From Acidobacteriota bacterium (lineage in GTDB: Bacteria > Acidobacteriota > Vicinamibacteria > Vicinamibacterales > UBA2999), in assembly GCA_947465645.1 (NCBI GenBank), contig CANIBQ010000007.1, positions 39,896 to 103,895 on the forward strand: a stretch of DNA of 64,000 nt, in the 5' to 3' direction. Made by a program: the position numbers and the translations under genes. Under the pieces are notes generated by a model that did not search any database, was not told where the DNA came from, and saw only the letters and a list, made by a program, of their open reading frames with translations. Shown here piece by piece: positions 17,003-31,794 of the stretch. Within the stretch, counting starts at the first letter, position 1. Each line of letters opens with the position of its first letter.

Positions 17003-17617
17003 ATGGCTTGGAGTGAATCGAAGGCGTGGCGGCGGGGTACCTCGAATCAGAAATTTTACCAGGCGCTGCTCGACGATGCCGAGACGGCGCCGGCGAGGAA
17101 CGCGAAGCGGAAGAAGGTGATTCCGCCGGAAGACATGCCGTGGGAGATGGCGCGGCAGGGGCTGCTCAAGCACCTGATCAACGAGGCCATGAACACGCGC
17201 ATGGAGACGGTCGACGCCTACATGCAGATCGTGCCGCCCGGCAGCCGCTCGGGCAGGCACCGCCACCTCGCCGAGGAGTGCCTGTACGTGCTCGAAGGAC
17301 AGGGCTACGACCTGCACCAGGACTGCGACGTGGAGATCACCGACACCTATCACTGGAAGCCGCAGGACGAGGTCAAGCGCTACGAGTGGGAGGCCGGCGA
17401 CGTCATCTACATTCCGCCGAACACCATTCACCAGCACTTCAACGCGAGCGCCGACAAGCCGGTGCGCCTGATCTCGGTGATCAACCGGATTTTCAAGGCC
17501 TGCGGCCTGAATGACCTGGAGCAGCTCGAGGACGCGCCTGAATACGATCCGGCCGTAGTGCTGAACGTGGAAATCGTCGACGCCTACCTGCGCGGGCGGA
17601 TCGCCACGACACGCTGA
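17003..17617 (+). CDS. Cupin-domain protein (copy B)
   Basis: 204 residues. Cupin motif 1 SGRHRHLAEECLYVLEGQGY (His, His, Glu) and motif 2 PPNTIHQHFN are present around 90-150; an insertion of about 25 residues between the motifs contains DCDVEITDTYHW. The N-terminal 60 residues are charged and include KVIPPEDMPWEMARQG, which in related cupins packs against the barrel. The gene is 4 bp from the solute-binding protein gene. It may act with cupin A1 on the imported substrate. No specific reaction is supported. Confidence 0.8.
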   Translation: MAWSESKAWRRGTSNQKFYQALLDDAETAPARNAKRKKVIPPEDMPWEMARQGLLKHLINEAMNTRMETVDAYMQIVPPGSRSGRHRHLAEECLYVLEGQGYDLHQDCDVEITDTYHWKPQDEVKRYEWEAGDVIYIPPNTIHQHFNASADKPVRLISVINRIFKACGLNDLEQLEDAPEYDPAVVLNVEIVDAYLRGRIATTR

Positions 17618-17621
17618 ATCG

Positions 17622-18707
17622 ATGAACCCTGAACGTCGCGCCTTCCTGCTCGGTCTGCTCGCGGCGCCGGCGATGGCGCGCGCGCAATCGAGGCCGGCGC
17701 AGTCCAGGCCGGTGGAGTCGCCGCACCGCGCGATCTACCAGCTGCAGGGCGCCGAGCGCCAGGCGCGGATCCTCGCCGGCGCCCGCCGCGAGGGAACCGT
17801 TGCCATCTACACCTCGCTCAACCTGCAGGACTCGGTGCCCCTGACCACCGTGTTCGAGAAGAAATACGGCGTGAAGACGCAGCTGTGGCGGGCCAGCAGC
17901 GAGCGGGTGCTGCAGCGCGCGGTATCCGAGGCGCGGGCCGGCCGCTTCACCGCCGACGTGTTCGAGACCAACGGCCCGGAGCTCGAAGCGATGTACCGCG
18001 AGCAGCTGCTCGACCCGTTCCAGAGCCCGAACTTCGGCGACATTCCGCCGGCGGCCTTTCCACCGCACCGGCACTACGTCGCCGACCGCTTCAATTTCTT
18101 CACCATCGGCTACAACACCAGGCTGGTGAAGCCGGAGGAAGTGCCCAATTCCTACGCCGACCTGGTCCATCCCCGGTTCGCCGGCAGGATTGGGTTCGAA
18201 GCGGGAGACGTCGACTGGTTCGGCGCGATGGTCAAGCACATGGGTGAAGACAAGGGGCTCGAGTTCTTTCGCAGGCTCGCGGCGGCGAAACCGCAGATGC
18301 GCAGCGGGCACACGCTGATGGGGCAGCTGGTCGCGTCGGGAGAGGTGCCGCTCGCCGTGAACATCTACAACCACAACGCCGAGCGGCTGCTGGTCAAGGG
18401 GGCCCCGATCCGCTGGAAGGCGCTCGCGCCCACCTTCGGGCGTCCCAACTCGCTCGGCCTGGCGCGGCGCGCGCCGCACCCGCACGCCGCGCTGCTGTTC
18501 GCTGACTTCCTGCTGTCGCGCGAGGGCCAGACGATTCTCAAGGAGCGCAACCGCGTGCCGTCGAGCCGCGCGGTCAACACGCACCTGAATGCATTTCCGT
18601 TCCAGACCATCGACCCGGTGATCACGCTCGACGAAGACCAGAAGTGGTCGACGCTGTGGTCCAGCCTTTTCCTGAAGGGACAGCAGGTCCCCCGGGGCGT
18701 TGATTAG
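17622..18707 (+). CDS. ABC solute-binding protein 1 (COG1840-like), possible Tat export
   Basis: 361 residues. The N-terminus ERRAFLLGLLAAPA then ARAQ looks like a twin-arginine signal. Mature part: ARREGTVAIYTSLNLQDSVPL, FEKKYGVKTQLWRASSERVL, DVFETNGPELEAMYREQLL, TIGYNTRLVKPEE and PHPHAALLFADFLLS, the pattern of the FbpA/AfuA-like family (iron, phosphonate or organic ligands). Full length for the family. It follows cupin B by 4 bp and is the first of three paralogues in 5 kb. With only one permease and ATPase nearby, it probably feeds that complex. Confidence 0.87.
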   Translation: MNPERRAFLLGLLAAPAMARAQSRPAQSRPVESPHRAIYQLQGAERQARILAGARREGTVAIYTSLNLQDSVPLTTVFEKKYGVKTQLWRASSERVLQRAVSEARAGRFTADVFETNGPELEAMYREQLLDPFQSPNFGDIPPAAFPPHRHYVADRFNFFTIGYNTRLVKPEEVPNSYADLVHPRFAGRIGFEAGDVDWFGAMVKHMGEDKGLEFFRRLAAAKPQMRSGHTLMGQLVASGEVPLAVNIYNHNAERLLVKGAPIRWKALAPTFGRPNSLGLARRAPHPHAALLFADFLLSREGQTILKERNRVPSSRAVNTHLNAFPFQTIDPVITLDEDQKWSTLWSSLFLKGQQVPRGVD

Positions 18708-18713
18708 CGTATG

Positions 18714-18740
18714 ACGTAGGGCGGGTCCTGTGGACCCGCC
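18714..18740. repeat. 27-nt dispersed hairpin (GGCGGGTCC type)
   Basis: ACGTAGGGCGGGTCC-TGT-GGACCCGCC follows the binding-protein gene. It is identical, in reverse complement, to 47377-47403. Variants lie at 53867-53887 and 60108-60125 within genes. Confidence 0.8.
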
Positions 18741-18748
18741 GGAGAATT

Positions 18749-19300
18749 ATGGGCAAAGACTCACATTTCACCAGCAAGAAGCCGCGCGTGTTCGTGCGCG
18801 CGATCGAGGGGCACTACAACCTGAAGGACGAGCTCGCCCGGCTCCGGTCGATGCCGCGCGTCGTCAAGGGCCGGGAGCTCCGCTTCAACGACGGCCCGCA
18901 GGCGTTCAGCAAGCACTTCATCGAGCCGATCGACGGCGTGACGCAGACGCTGCACATCCATCTCGAGGAATACGGCCCCAACGGCCACAACCAGAAGCAC
19001 GGCCACGTCAACGAGGCGGCCTTCTACATCCTCGACGGCGAAGGCTATGAGATCCACGACGGGATCCGCTACGACTGGAAGGCCGGCGACGCCGTCGTCG
19101 TGCACAACAACTGCGTCCACCAGCACTTCAACGCCAGCAGCACCAGGCCGGCGCGCGCGCTGGTGATGAAGACCAAGCCGATGTACCTCTTCATGAACAT
19201 GCTGTTCCAGAAGACCGTCGAGCCGCGGCCGACCGAGCCCGCCCCAGGCGGCGAGAATTTCCGGGCGCGCAACGACGAAGACAATTTCAACCACGAATAG
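18749..19300 (+). CDS. Cupin-domain protein (copy A2)
   Basis: 183 residues, a clear duplicate of the gene at 16350: shared VFVRAI(Q/E)GHYNLK(E/D)ELARLRS, NEAAFYILDGEGYEIHDG, HNNCVHQHFN and TKPM(F/Y)LFMNMLFQ. The metal His and Glu are all kept, so both copies should be active. ATG 18749 follows a hairpin repeat by 8 bp. It starts the second cupin-cupin-binding-protein module. Confidence 0.85.
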   Translation: MGKDSHFTSKKPRVFVRAIEGHYNLKDELARLRSMPRVVKGRELRFNDGPQAFSKHFIEPIDGVTQTLHIHLEEYGPNGHNQKHGHVNEAAFYILDGEGYEIHDGIRYDWKAGDAVVVHNNCVHQHFNASSTRPARALVMKTKPMYLFMNMLFQKTVEPRPTEPAPGGENFRARNDEDNFNHE

Positions 19301-19307
19301 GCTACCG

Positions 19308-19396
19308 TTCTCAGTCTGAGTTCTGCGTTCCGGGTTCGCGTGCAGGTTCGAACGTGAACACGAACCGGGAACGCAGAACCGAGAACCGAGAACGAC
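19308..19396. repeat. 7-bp word hairpin before the bicupin gene
   Basis: Left arm about 19308-19338 (TTCTGCGTTCCGGGTTCG core) pairs with right arm 19361-19392 (CGAACCGGGAACGCAGAA core), then GAACCGA heptamers. The open frame upstream of the bicupin ATG is only this repeat. Confidence 0.75.
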
Positions 19397-19404
19397 AGAT
19401 TTCT

Positions 19405-20535
19405 ATGGCAAAAGAAGCACTCGTCTCTGAAGACCTGGCGAAGAAGTTCGCCACCGAGAAGGAGACCCCGTACACGCGTTGGGTACGCGCGGAGGGCCTC
19501 GACATCATCAGCTCGTTCTACGTGCCCGACCTCCACACGGTCGAGCTCAAGCCGTGGGCGCGGCGCGGGGGCCGCGGCGTGTTCCTCAACCACGATGCCT
19601 CGCGCACCTCGAACGACTGCTACGTGTGCGAGATCGCCCCCGGCACCGAGCTCGCGCCGCAGCGCCAGTTGTTCGAGGAGATGATCTACGTCCTCGACGG
19701 GCGCGGGTCGACGGCGGTGTGGAACGACGGCGGGCAGCGCATCACCTTCGAGTGGAAGGCCGGGTCGCTCTTCGCCATCCCGCTGAATACCTGGCACCAG
19801 CACTTCAACGGGTCGGGCAAGGACGCCGCGCGGTTTGTCGCGGTGACCAACGCGCCGGTGATCATCAACGCCTTCGGCGACCTCGATTTCGTCTTCGGCA
19901 CGCGCTACGACTTCAAGGACCGCTTCAACGGCGACCCGGACTATTTTGCCAACAAGGGCGAGCAGCGCGGGCTCCTGCTCGACACCAACTTCGTGGCCGA
20001 CGCGGTCAACCTGCCGCTGGTGCCGGCCAAGGAGCGGGGCGCGGGCGGCGGGCACATCCGCTTCAGCATGGCCAAGGGCCACATGAACAGCCACATCTCG
20101 CAATTTCCGATCGGCACCTACAAGAAGGCGCACGCCCACGGCCCGGGTGCGCATGTCATCATCATGAGCGGCGAGGGGTTCAGCATCATGTGGCCGGAGG
20201 GTGCGGAGCCGCAACGCTACGAGTGGAAGGAAGGGTCGATGATCGTGCCGCCCAACCTCTGGTTCCACCAGCACTTCAACACCGGCACGACGCCCGCGCG
20301 CTACCTCGCCTTCAAGGCGGAAGGGGTGGCGATCCGGAACGCCCAGGGGGTGCCGAAGGCGTGGATCTCGAAGCGCCTCGGCGGCGATCAGATCGACTAC
20401 GCCGACGAGTCGCCGCGCGTGCGGCAATGGTTCGCCGACGCGCTCGTCAGGCGCGGCCTCGAATCGCGGATGGATGCGGCGTACGAAACCGAGCTCGAGA
20501 ACCTTCCCCCACTCGAGCCGCAGGGAGTGTCCTGA
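19405..20535 (+). CDS. Bicupin protein (two cupin domains)
   Basis: 376 residues from ATG 19405. First cupin near 75-160: CEIAPGTELAPQRQLFEEMIYVLDGRGS and IPLNTWHQHFNG. Second near 225-310: KKAHAHGPGAHVIIMSGEGF and PPNLWFHQHFNTG. In domain 1 the first metal His pair is replaced (APQRQLFEEM), so only domain 2 keeps HAHG plus the later His. This layout recalls gentisate 1,2-dioxygenase and similar bicupins, without enough identity to name it. Its stop overlaps the next ATG (TGATG). Confidence 0.8.
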   Translation: MAKEALVSEDLAKKFATEKETPYTRWVRAEGLDIISSFYVPDLHTVELKPWARRGGRGVFLNHDASRTSNDCYVCEIAPGTELAPQRQLFEEMIYVLDGRGSTAVWNDGGQRITFEWKAGSLFAIPLNTWHQHFNGSGKDAARFVAVTNAPVIINAFGDLDFVFGTRYDFKDRFNGDPDYFANKGEQRGLLLDTNFVADAVNLPLVPAKERGAGGGHIRFSMAKGHMNSHISQFPIGTYKKAHAHGPGAHVIIMSGEGFSIMWPEGAEPQRYEWKEGSMIVPPNLWFHQHFNTGTTPARYLAFKAEGVAIRNAQGVPKAWISKRLGGDQIDYADESPRVRQWFADALVRRGLESRMDAAYETELENLPPLEPQGVS

Positions 20536-21599
20536 TGTCTTTCGCCTTGAGGCTTTGGTCTGTGGCCCTGGCGGGCTCTCTGCTGGGCGCCGCTGCGTGC
20601 GGGTCCGCGCCCCCTGCTGAACCGGCGGCGACCGCCGCAAGCATCGCGCTCTACGAGGGGGCCGACCGGCTGCAAAAACTGATCGACGGGGCCAAGAAGG
20701 AGGGACAGCTCACGGTCTATACCTCCGCGCAGGCCGATGATCTCGGTCCAGTCATCGAGGCGTTCGAGAAGAAATACGGGATCAAGACCGAGCTCTGGCG
20801 CGCCGGCTCCGAGGCGGTGCTCAATCGCGCCCTCCAGGAAAGCCGCGCCAATCGCCACACGGTCGACGTCGTCGAGACCAACGGCCCCGAGCTCGAGTCG
20901 CTGCATCGCGAGCAGATCCTGCAGCTGGTGAAGAGCCCCTACCACGCGGAGCTGATCGGTCCGGCGATCCGCCCGCACGGCGAATGGGTGGGCACCCGGC
21001 TCAATGTCTTCGTCCAGGCCTACAACACCAGGCTGGTGAAGAAGGAAGAGCTGCCCGGGACGTGGGAAGACCTGCTGCATCCGAAGTGGAAAGGCAGGCT
21101 GGGTATCGAGCAGGAGGACTCTGACTGGCTCGCCGGTATCCTCGGCGAGATCGGCGAGGAGAGGGGCAAGAAGGTCTTCCGCGCGATCGTCGACGCCAAC
21201 GGCGTGTCGGCGCGCAAGGGGCACACGCTGCTGACCCAGCTGGTGGTCTCCGGCGAAGTGCCGCTGGCGCTGACCGTCTACAACTACAAGGCGCAGCAGC
21301 TCAAGGCCGAAGGCGCGCCGATCGACTGGTTCACCATCGGCAACGCCATCGCCCGCCCGAACGGCGTCGGCGTGGCCCGCAATGCCCCACACCCGCACGC
21401 AGCGGTGCTCTTCTACGACTTCGAGCTGAGCGAGGAAGGCCAGCGAATCATCGCCTCGCGCGACTTCGTCCCGACCAGCAGGAAGATCGACACGCCGCTC
21501 AACAAGGTGCCGATGACGTTCGTGGATGCGAGGGTGTCGATCGACGAGTATGACAAGTGGAAGTCGCTCTACGAGGAACTGTTTCTCCGGGGACGCTAA
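20535..21599 (+). CDS. ABC solute-binding lipoprotein 2 (COG1840-like)
   Basis: 354 residues; ATG 20535 overlaps the bicupin stop. Signal with lipobox near LLGAAAC, so probably a lipoprotein. The mature part parallels the other two copies: AKKEGQLTVYTSAQADDLGP, FEKKYGIKTELWRAGSEAVL, DVVETNGPELESLHREQIL, VQAYNTRLVKKEELP, SGEVPLALTVYNYKAQQ and PHPHAAVLFYDFELS. Ligand unknown. The TVYNY segment is at the position of the iron-binding Tyr pair of FbpA, but a Tyr pair is not adjacent here, so iron is doubtful. Confidence 0.87.
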   Translation: MSFALRLWSVALAGSLLGAAACGSAPPAEPAATAASIALYEGADRLQKLIDGAKKEGQLTVYTSAQADDLGPVIEAFEKKYGIKTELWRAGSEAVLNRALQESRANRHTVDVVETNGPELESLHREQILQLVKSPYHAELIGPAIRPHGEWVGTRLNVFVQAYNTRLVKKEELPGTWEDLLHPKWKGRLGIEQEDSDWLAGILGEIGEERGKKVFRAIVDANGVSARKGHTLLTQLVVSGEVPLALTVYNYKAQQLKAEGAPIDWFTIGNAIARPNGVGVARNAPHPHAAVLFYDFELSEEGQRIIASRDFVPTSRKIDTPLNKVPMTFVDARVSIDEYDKWKSLYEELFLRGR

Positions 21600-21604
21600 G
21601 GAAT

Positions 21605-21706
21605 TAACCACGAAGGTCACGAAGAACGGTTATGCAACCACGAAGGTCACGAGGGTCACGAAGTTTTTCAAGAAATAGCTTCGTGTTCTTCGTGGCCTTC
21701 GTGGTT
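21605..21706. repeat. 9-bp word hairpin (CACGAAGGT) overlapping a signal peptide
   Basis: A first CACGAAGGT pair at about 21605-21626, then left arm 21636-21663 and right arm 21679-21706, reverse complements at about 24 of 28 positions. The ATG at 21632 precedes the left arm. Both arms are translated: the left gives the Arg/Ser-rich n-region, the right the hydrophobic core. Confidence 0.85.
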
Positions 21707-22660
21707 CTGACCGGGCCTTTGTTCGCGCAGTCGAGAGCTGCCGCCGCGAAGAAAGAGGGCACCCTCACCCTCTATACCACCATCGCCGAGAAGGACCTCC
21801 CCACCCTCGTCAAACCGTTCGAGGCGAAGTACGGCGTCAAGGTGAGCGTGTGGCGCGCGGGCACCGACAAGGTCCTGCAGCGAACCGTCGCCGAGGCCGC
21901 CGCGCGGCGTTACGACGTTGACGTGATCCACTTTGGCTCGCCGGAGATGGAAGCGCTCTCGCGCGAGAAGATCCTGCTGCCGGTGACCTCACCCGTGCAC
22001 AAGGATCTGCAGCCAGGCTCGGTGCCGGCGCACCGTGAGTGGGCAGCCACCCTGCTGTCGGTCTGGGTGCAGGCCTACAACACCAAGCTCCTGAAGAAAG
22101 AGGAGCTGCCCAGGAGCTACCGGGACCTTCTCAACCCGAAGTGGAAGGGCAGGCTGGGGATCGAGGCCAAGAACCAGGACTGGTTCGCGTCGGTGGTGGA
22201 CGTGATGGGCGGGGGAGAGCCGGGCCTGAAGTTCTTCCGCGATCTGGTCGCGACCAACGGCATCTCCGTTCGCCAGGGACACACGCTGCTCAACAACATG
22301 GTGGTGTCGGGCGAGGTGCCGCTGGCGCTCACCGTCTACAACTACATGCCGGAACAGGCGAAGAAGAGGGGTGCGCCAATCGACTGGTTTGCGATCGAGC
22401 CGGCGATTGCCCGCTCGAACGCGGTCGGCGTCGCCCGCCGCGCGCCTCACCCCAACGCGGCGATGCTGTTCTACGAGTACCTGCTGGGCGAAGCGCAGCA
22501 GTCCTTCGTGAGCATGGACTACGTCCCCACCAACACCAGGGTCGCGTCGCCGCTCAAGGGGATCAAGATCCTCCAGACCAACCCGGCACGATCGCTCGAC
22601 GAAGCGGACAAGTGGACGGCGCTGTTCGACAGTACGGTCGTGAGGAGATCGCGAAGGTAG
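21632..22660 (+). CDS. ABC solute-binding protein 3 (COG1840-like) with repeat-derived signal peptide
   Basis: 342 residues. Signal peptide: n-region RRSRGSRSFSRN, hydrophobic core SFVFFVAFVVLTGPL, cleavage near LFAQS. Nearly all of the n- and h-regions are encoded by the two arms of a 9-bp word hairpin, so the export signal seems to have come from the repeat. Mature part follows the family: AAKKEGTLTLYTTIAEKDLP, FEAKYGVKVSVWRAGTDKVL, VQAYNTKLLKKEELP, LALTVYNYMPEQ, PHPNAAMLFYEYLL. It is most similar to the copy just upstream (20535), suggesting a recent duplication. Confidence 0.87.
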   Translation: MQPRRSRGSRSFSRNSFVFFVAFVVLTGPLFAQSRAAAAKKEGTLTLYTTIAEKDLPTLVKPFEAKYGVKVSVWRAGTDKVLQRTVAEAAARRYDVDVIHFGSPEMEALSREKILLPVTSPVHKDLQPGSVPAHREWAATLLSVWVQAYNTKLLKKEELPRSYRDLLNPKWKGRLGIEAKNQDWFASVVDVMGGGEPGLKFFRDLVATNGISVRQGHTLLNNMVVSGEVPLALTVYNYMPEQAKKRGAPIDWFAIEPAIARSNAVGVARRAPHPNAAMLFYEYLLGEAQQSFVSMDYVPTNTRVASPLKGIKILQTNPARSLDEADKWTALFDSTVVRRSRR

Positions 22661-22678
22661 GAACGTTCAGCGATCACA

Positions 22679-22708
22679 GGCCACGGAGACACAGAGGCAC
22701 GGAGACGG
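22679..22708. repeat. 8-bp word repeat (CCACGGAGAC type)
   Basis: Three to four degenerate CACGGAGA octamers after the third binding-protein gene; same word as at 2472-2545. No full inverted arm nearby. Confidence 0.65.
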
Positions 22709-22720
22709 ATAGGCGACCTG

Positions 22721-23074
22721 TCAAGGCAGAGGGTCGCATCCGTCGCGTGCGCCGATGAACGACGCGGGAATCCAACCGGCCGCAGGCGTCCGCGCGTGAA
22801 CCGCGATGACGCCGAACTCGCGCATCGTCCCTGGCTTCACGACCACTGCGACGATGTCGGGACGTCCATCGCGATCCAAGTCCGTCATCGCCCAGGGTGG
22901 CCAGTATCCGAGTGCGTTGAGTTCGTCGCTTGTATACCCACCGGCTGGGAGGTCGGCAGATGGATCGAGGACTCTCACGCCAGGCATCGTAGAGAGCGCT
23001 CGGTCGAGGAGGGGTGGCAGGGGTGGGAGATCAGCCGCGATCACGCCAAGTATGACGGCGACCAAATACTTCAT
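22721..23074 (-). CDS. Small secreted protein with FG-GAP-like calcium motif
   Basis: 117 residues from ATG 23074. Signal peptide MKYLVAVILGVIAA. The mature part holds TDLDRDGRPDIVAVV near 65-79, the Dx[DN]xDG calcium-type loop of FG-GAP/VCBS repeats, followed by FGVIAVHAR. Only one such repeat is seen, so it is not a full beta-propeller. It is convergent with the third binding-protein gene. Function unknown; the open frames on the other strand here look like shadows. Confidence 0.5.
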   Translation of the reverse strand: MKYLVAVILGVIAADLPPLPPLLDRALSTMPGVRVLDPSADLPAGGYTSDELNALGYWPPWAMTDLDRDGRPDIVAVVVKPGTMREFGVIAVHARTPAAGWIPASFIGARDGCDPLP

Positions 23075-23235
23075 TCGGTTCCTGCGTCCTGCGGCGGCGG
23101 GTGTTCGCGGAGCGAGCCGGTCTCGGTCGCCGGGGAACCGGCGTGACGTCGAAGCCTCGTGCGTGTGCCTCTCGGCGGGCGTGCCGAGCCGGCGAGTCGG
23201 AGTCGAATACCCGGCGTCGCAGGATGCGCGAAGAA

Positions 23236-23310
23236 GGCGGACCTGAAGGTCCGCCTCTACGGGCGCTGACTGCCGACTGCGTTACTGCCTACCGCCCACT
23301 GCCTACTTCC
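23236..23310. repeat. Hairpin GGCGGACC plus octamer tandem (ACTGCCTACCGCC)
   Basis: A GGCGGACC-TGAA-GGTCCGCC hairpin (23236-23255) is followed at 23267-23310 by ACTGCC(T/G)AC-type words, the reverse sense of the array at 11879-11927. The last words include the stop codon of the binding-protein gene on the minus strand. Confidence 0.65.
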
Positions 23311-24217
23311 AGGCTCTGTTATCGACCGTGTTCTCGAACGTCGCGCCCGGCACGGTCATGTTCCATTTCACCGTCCAGTTGTAGGTGTCGTCGAACCGCT
23401 CGCGGGTGTAGGGCTGCGGAGCCGCGTGCAGCAGGCGCCAGGTCTGGAACTCGCTCTCCTTGAGCAGGCCGCCGGTCTCTGCCACCAGATAGTGCACGAA
23501 CGGCCTCGCGTCCTTTTCCAGCACCTCCACGGCGCGGGCCTGCGCGCGGAACATCGCCGCGAGCGTCGCGCCGTCGAGCTCGTCGCTGGCCGCCTCGCTC
23601 CGCGTCGAGTGGGACTCGATCAGGATGCGGAGCCCCTCCTTCTGCGCGATGCTGATCCATGGCTCCATCAGGACGACGGCGTCCACCTCGCGACGGCGCA
23701 TCGCCTCGAGCCGCTTGAGCATCGACCCGGCGTTGGTCGTCCTGACGTGCTGCGGCTCGAGAAAGCCTTCGACCATCTTGAGCATGGTGAAATGCGAGCC
23801 GTTGTTCGGCGTGACCGAGATCAGCTTGTCCTTCAGCATCTCAGGCTCGTAGATCTTCGAGTCCGGCATGACCGCGATGGCAAACTTGGACATCGAGGCG
23901 CCCAGCGCCACGATCCTGCGGTGGCGCAGGCCGCTCGAGTCGGCCTCGACCGCGCGCTTCATGATTCCCCACTCGCACATGCGGTACTGGTCGATGCCGC
24001 CCTCGTTGTAGGTCGCGTCGAGCGGACGGTCGAAGACGGTGTCGAACTTGACCGTGTGCGAGGTGGTCACCTGCGCCATGCCCGGCGTGGTGACGTACTC
24101 GATGTCGAGGCCTTCGTCCTTGAAGAAGCCTTTGTCGCGCGCGACCAGTACCGGCAGGTCGTGCACCGCATTCATGATTGCAACTTTGTGTTTCCGGGCG
24201 ATGTCCTGGACGCTCAT
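23303..24217 (-). CDS. NMT1/THI5-like substrate-binding protein
   Basis: 304 residues from ATG 24217 (MSVQDIARKHKV); earlier in-frame codons lack protein character. ABC-type binding fold: AIMNAVHDLPVLVARDKGFFKDEGLDIEYV (about 12-40) is the classic NMT1/SsuA start, with VDAVVLMEPWISIAQKEG near 180. No signal peptide is visible, unlike most transport versions, so it could be cytoplasmic as in THI5-like pyrimidine synthases or have a mis-set start. No permease or ATPase is adjacent. Ligand unknown. Confidence 0.75.
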   Translation of the reverse strand: MSVQDIARKHKVAIMNAVHDLPVLVARDKGFFKDEGLDIEYVTTPGMAQVTTSHTVKFDTVFDRPLDATYNEGGIDQYRMCEWGIMKRAVEADSSGLRHRRIVALGASMSKFAIAVMPDSKIYEPEMLKDKLISVTPNNGSHFTMLKMVEGFLEPQHVRTTNAGSMLKRLEAMRRREVDAVVLMEPWISIAQKEGLRILIESHSTRSEAASDELDGATLAAMFRAQARAVEVLEKDARPFVHYLVAETGGLLKESEFQTWRLLHAAPQPYTRERFDDTYNWTVKWNMTVPGATFENTVDNRAWK

Positions 24218-24329
24218 CAGTCTGTTCTCCGTGGAGCCAATAGCGTAGGCGCGGAGGCGGTCGAGATCAAGACGCCCCGCGTCTGCCCAGACCAGCGGCA
24301 CGGCGCGTGCTTAGTTAGGAAGCGTGGAA

Positions 24330-24455
24330 ATGTTCGCGATCATCGGCCTGTTCGTTCTGACCCTGGCTCTTGCGATGGTCGGGGCGGGCGCCTTCCTGGC
24401 CGGCATTCTGCGCCTGCTGCCGCCGGCAGCCGCCGCGGCTCGAGTCCGCAGCTAG
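24330..24455 (+). CDS. Possible 41-residue single-span membrane protein
   Basis: A short frame with a GGAAGCGTGGAA site before ATG 24330. It encodes one hydrophobic helix (IIGLFVLTLALAMVGAGAF) and a short basic tail after Pro-Pro. It lies alone between two minus-strand genes in an otherwise empty gap. The membrane pattern is convincing, but composition alone can give such a frame in GC-rich DNA. Confidence 0.4.
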   Translation: MFAIIGLFVLTLALAMVGAGAFLAGILRLLPPAAAAARVRS

Positions 24456-24480
24456 GCAGCGAGGCCGAGGCGGCCCGGGG

Positions 24481-24894
24481 CTAGGAGCGCTCGACCTGTC
24501 GCGGGGTCGCCAGCAGGCGTTTGACCGCCGCCAGCAGCTCGTCTGGCAGGCACGGCTTCGGGATGACCTCGTCGAAGCCGGCGTTCATGGCGGCCCTTTT
24601 CTCCTCATCAAGTGCCTGCGCCGTGAGCGCCACAATCGGCACTTCGCTGAACGCGGCATCCGCGCGCAACAACTGCATCGCTTCGGTCCCGCTCATCACC
24701 GCCATCCGTAAATCCATGAAGATCAACGCCGGACGGTGTTCGCGCGCGACCTCGATGGCCGCCGCGCCGCTGTTGGCAGTCAACACGCGGTAGCCCTTGA
24801 AGGTCAGGTACTGCTGATATATATCGAGCGCGTCATCGAAGTCGTCAACGATCAGGATCGAGGGCGTAGGGGATGAAGGGCTGAGCTCTGCCAT
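24481..24894 (-). CDS. Single-domain response regulator
   Basis: 137 residues: a receiver domain only. Acidic pair in ILIVDDFDDA, phosphoacceptor Asp in LIFMDLRM (about 60), Thr in VALTAQ and Lys in VIPKPC. No output domain, so it acts by protein contact or as a phosphate shuttle. It is divergent from the giant HAMP kinase with about 250 bp between, and is a natural partner for it. This is inference from position. Confidence 0.85.
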   Translation of the reverse strand: MAELSPSSPTPSILIVDDFDDALDIYQQYLTFKGYRVLTANSGAAAIEVAREHRPALIFMDLRMAVMSGTEAMQLLRADAAFSEVPIVALTAQALDEEKRAAMNAGFDEVIPKPCLPDELLAAVKRLLATPRQVERS

Positions 24895-25143
24895 TGGGGA
24901 AGGGATCGTCCTTGGGTTCGGTACGCCATCATTGCACCGAACGCGATCCCTTCAAAGGGGTACTGAAATACACAAATTGCCGTCCCGAATGGGTGATCCC
25001 GCTTGCCGTGAGGTGTGCGTTCGCGATACATCTACCCGTTCCGCCCGCGCACGCGCGCGTCGCCACAAACTGACCGTTCTGGAAATTCCTCCGACAACTT
25101 CCTTGCCCAAGGGTCCGGAGGGATGGGTTCCACAGGAGCGTTT

Positions 25144-31791
<6,648 letters not shown>

Positions 31792-31794
31792 GGA

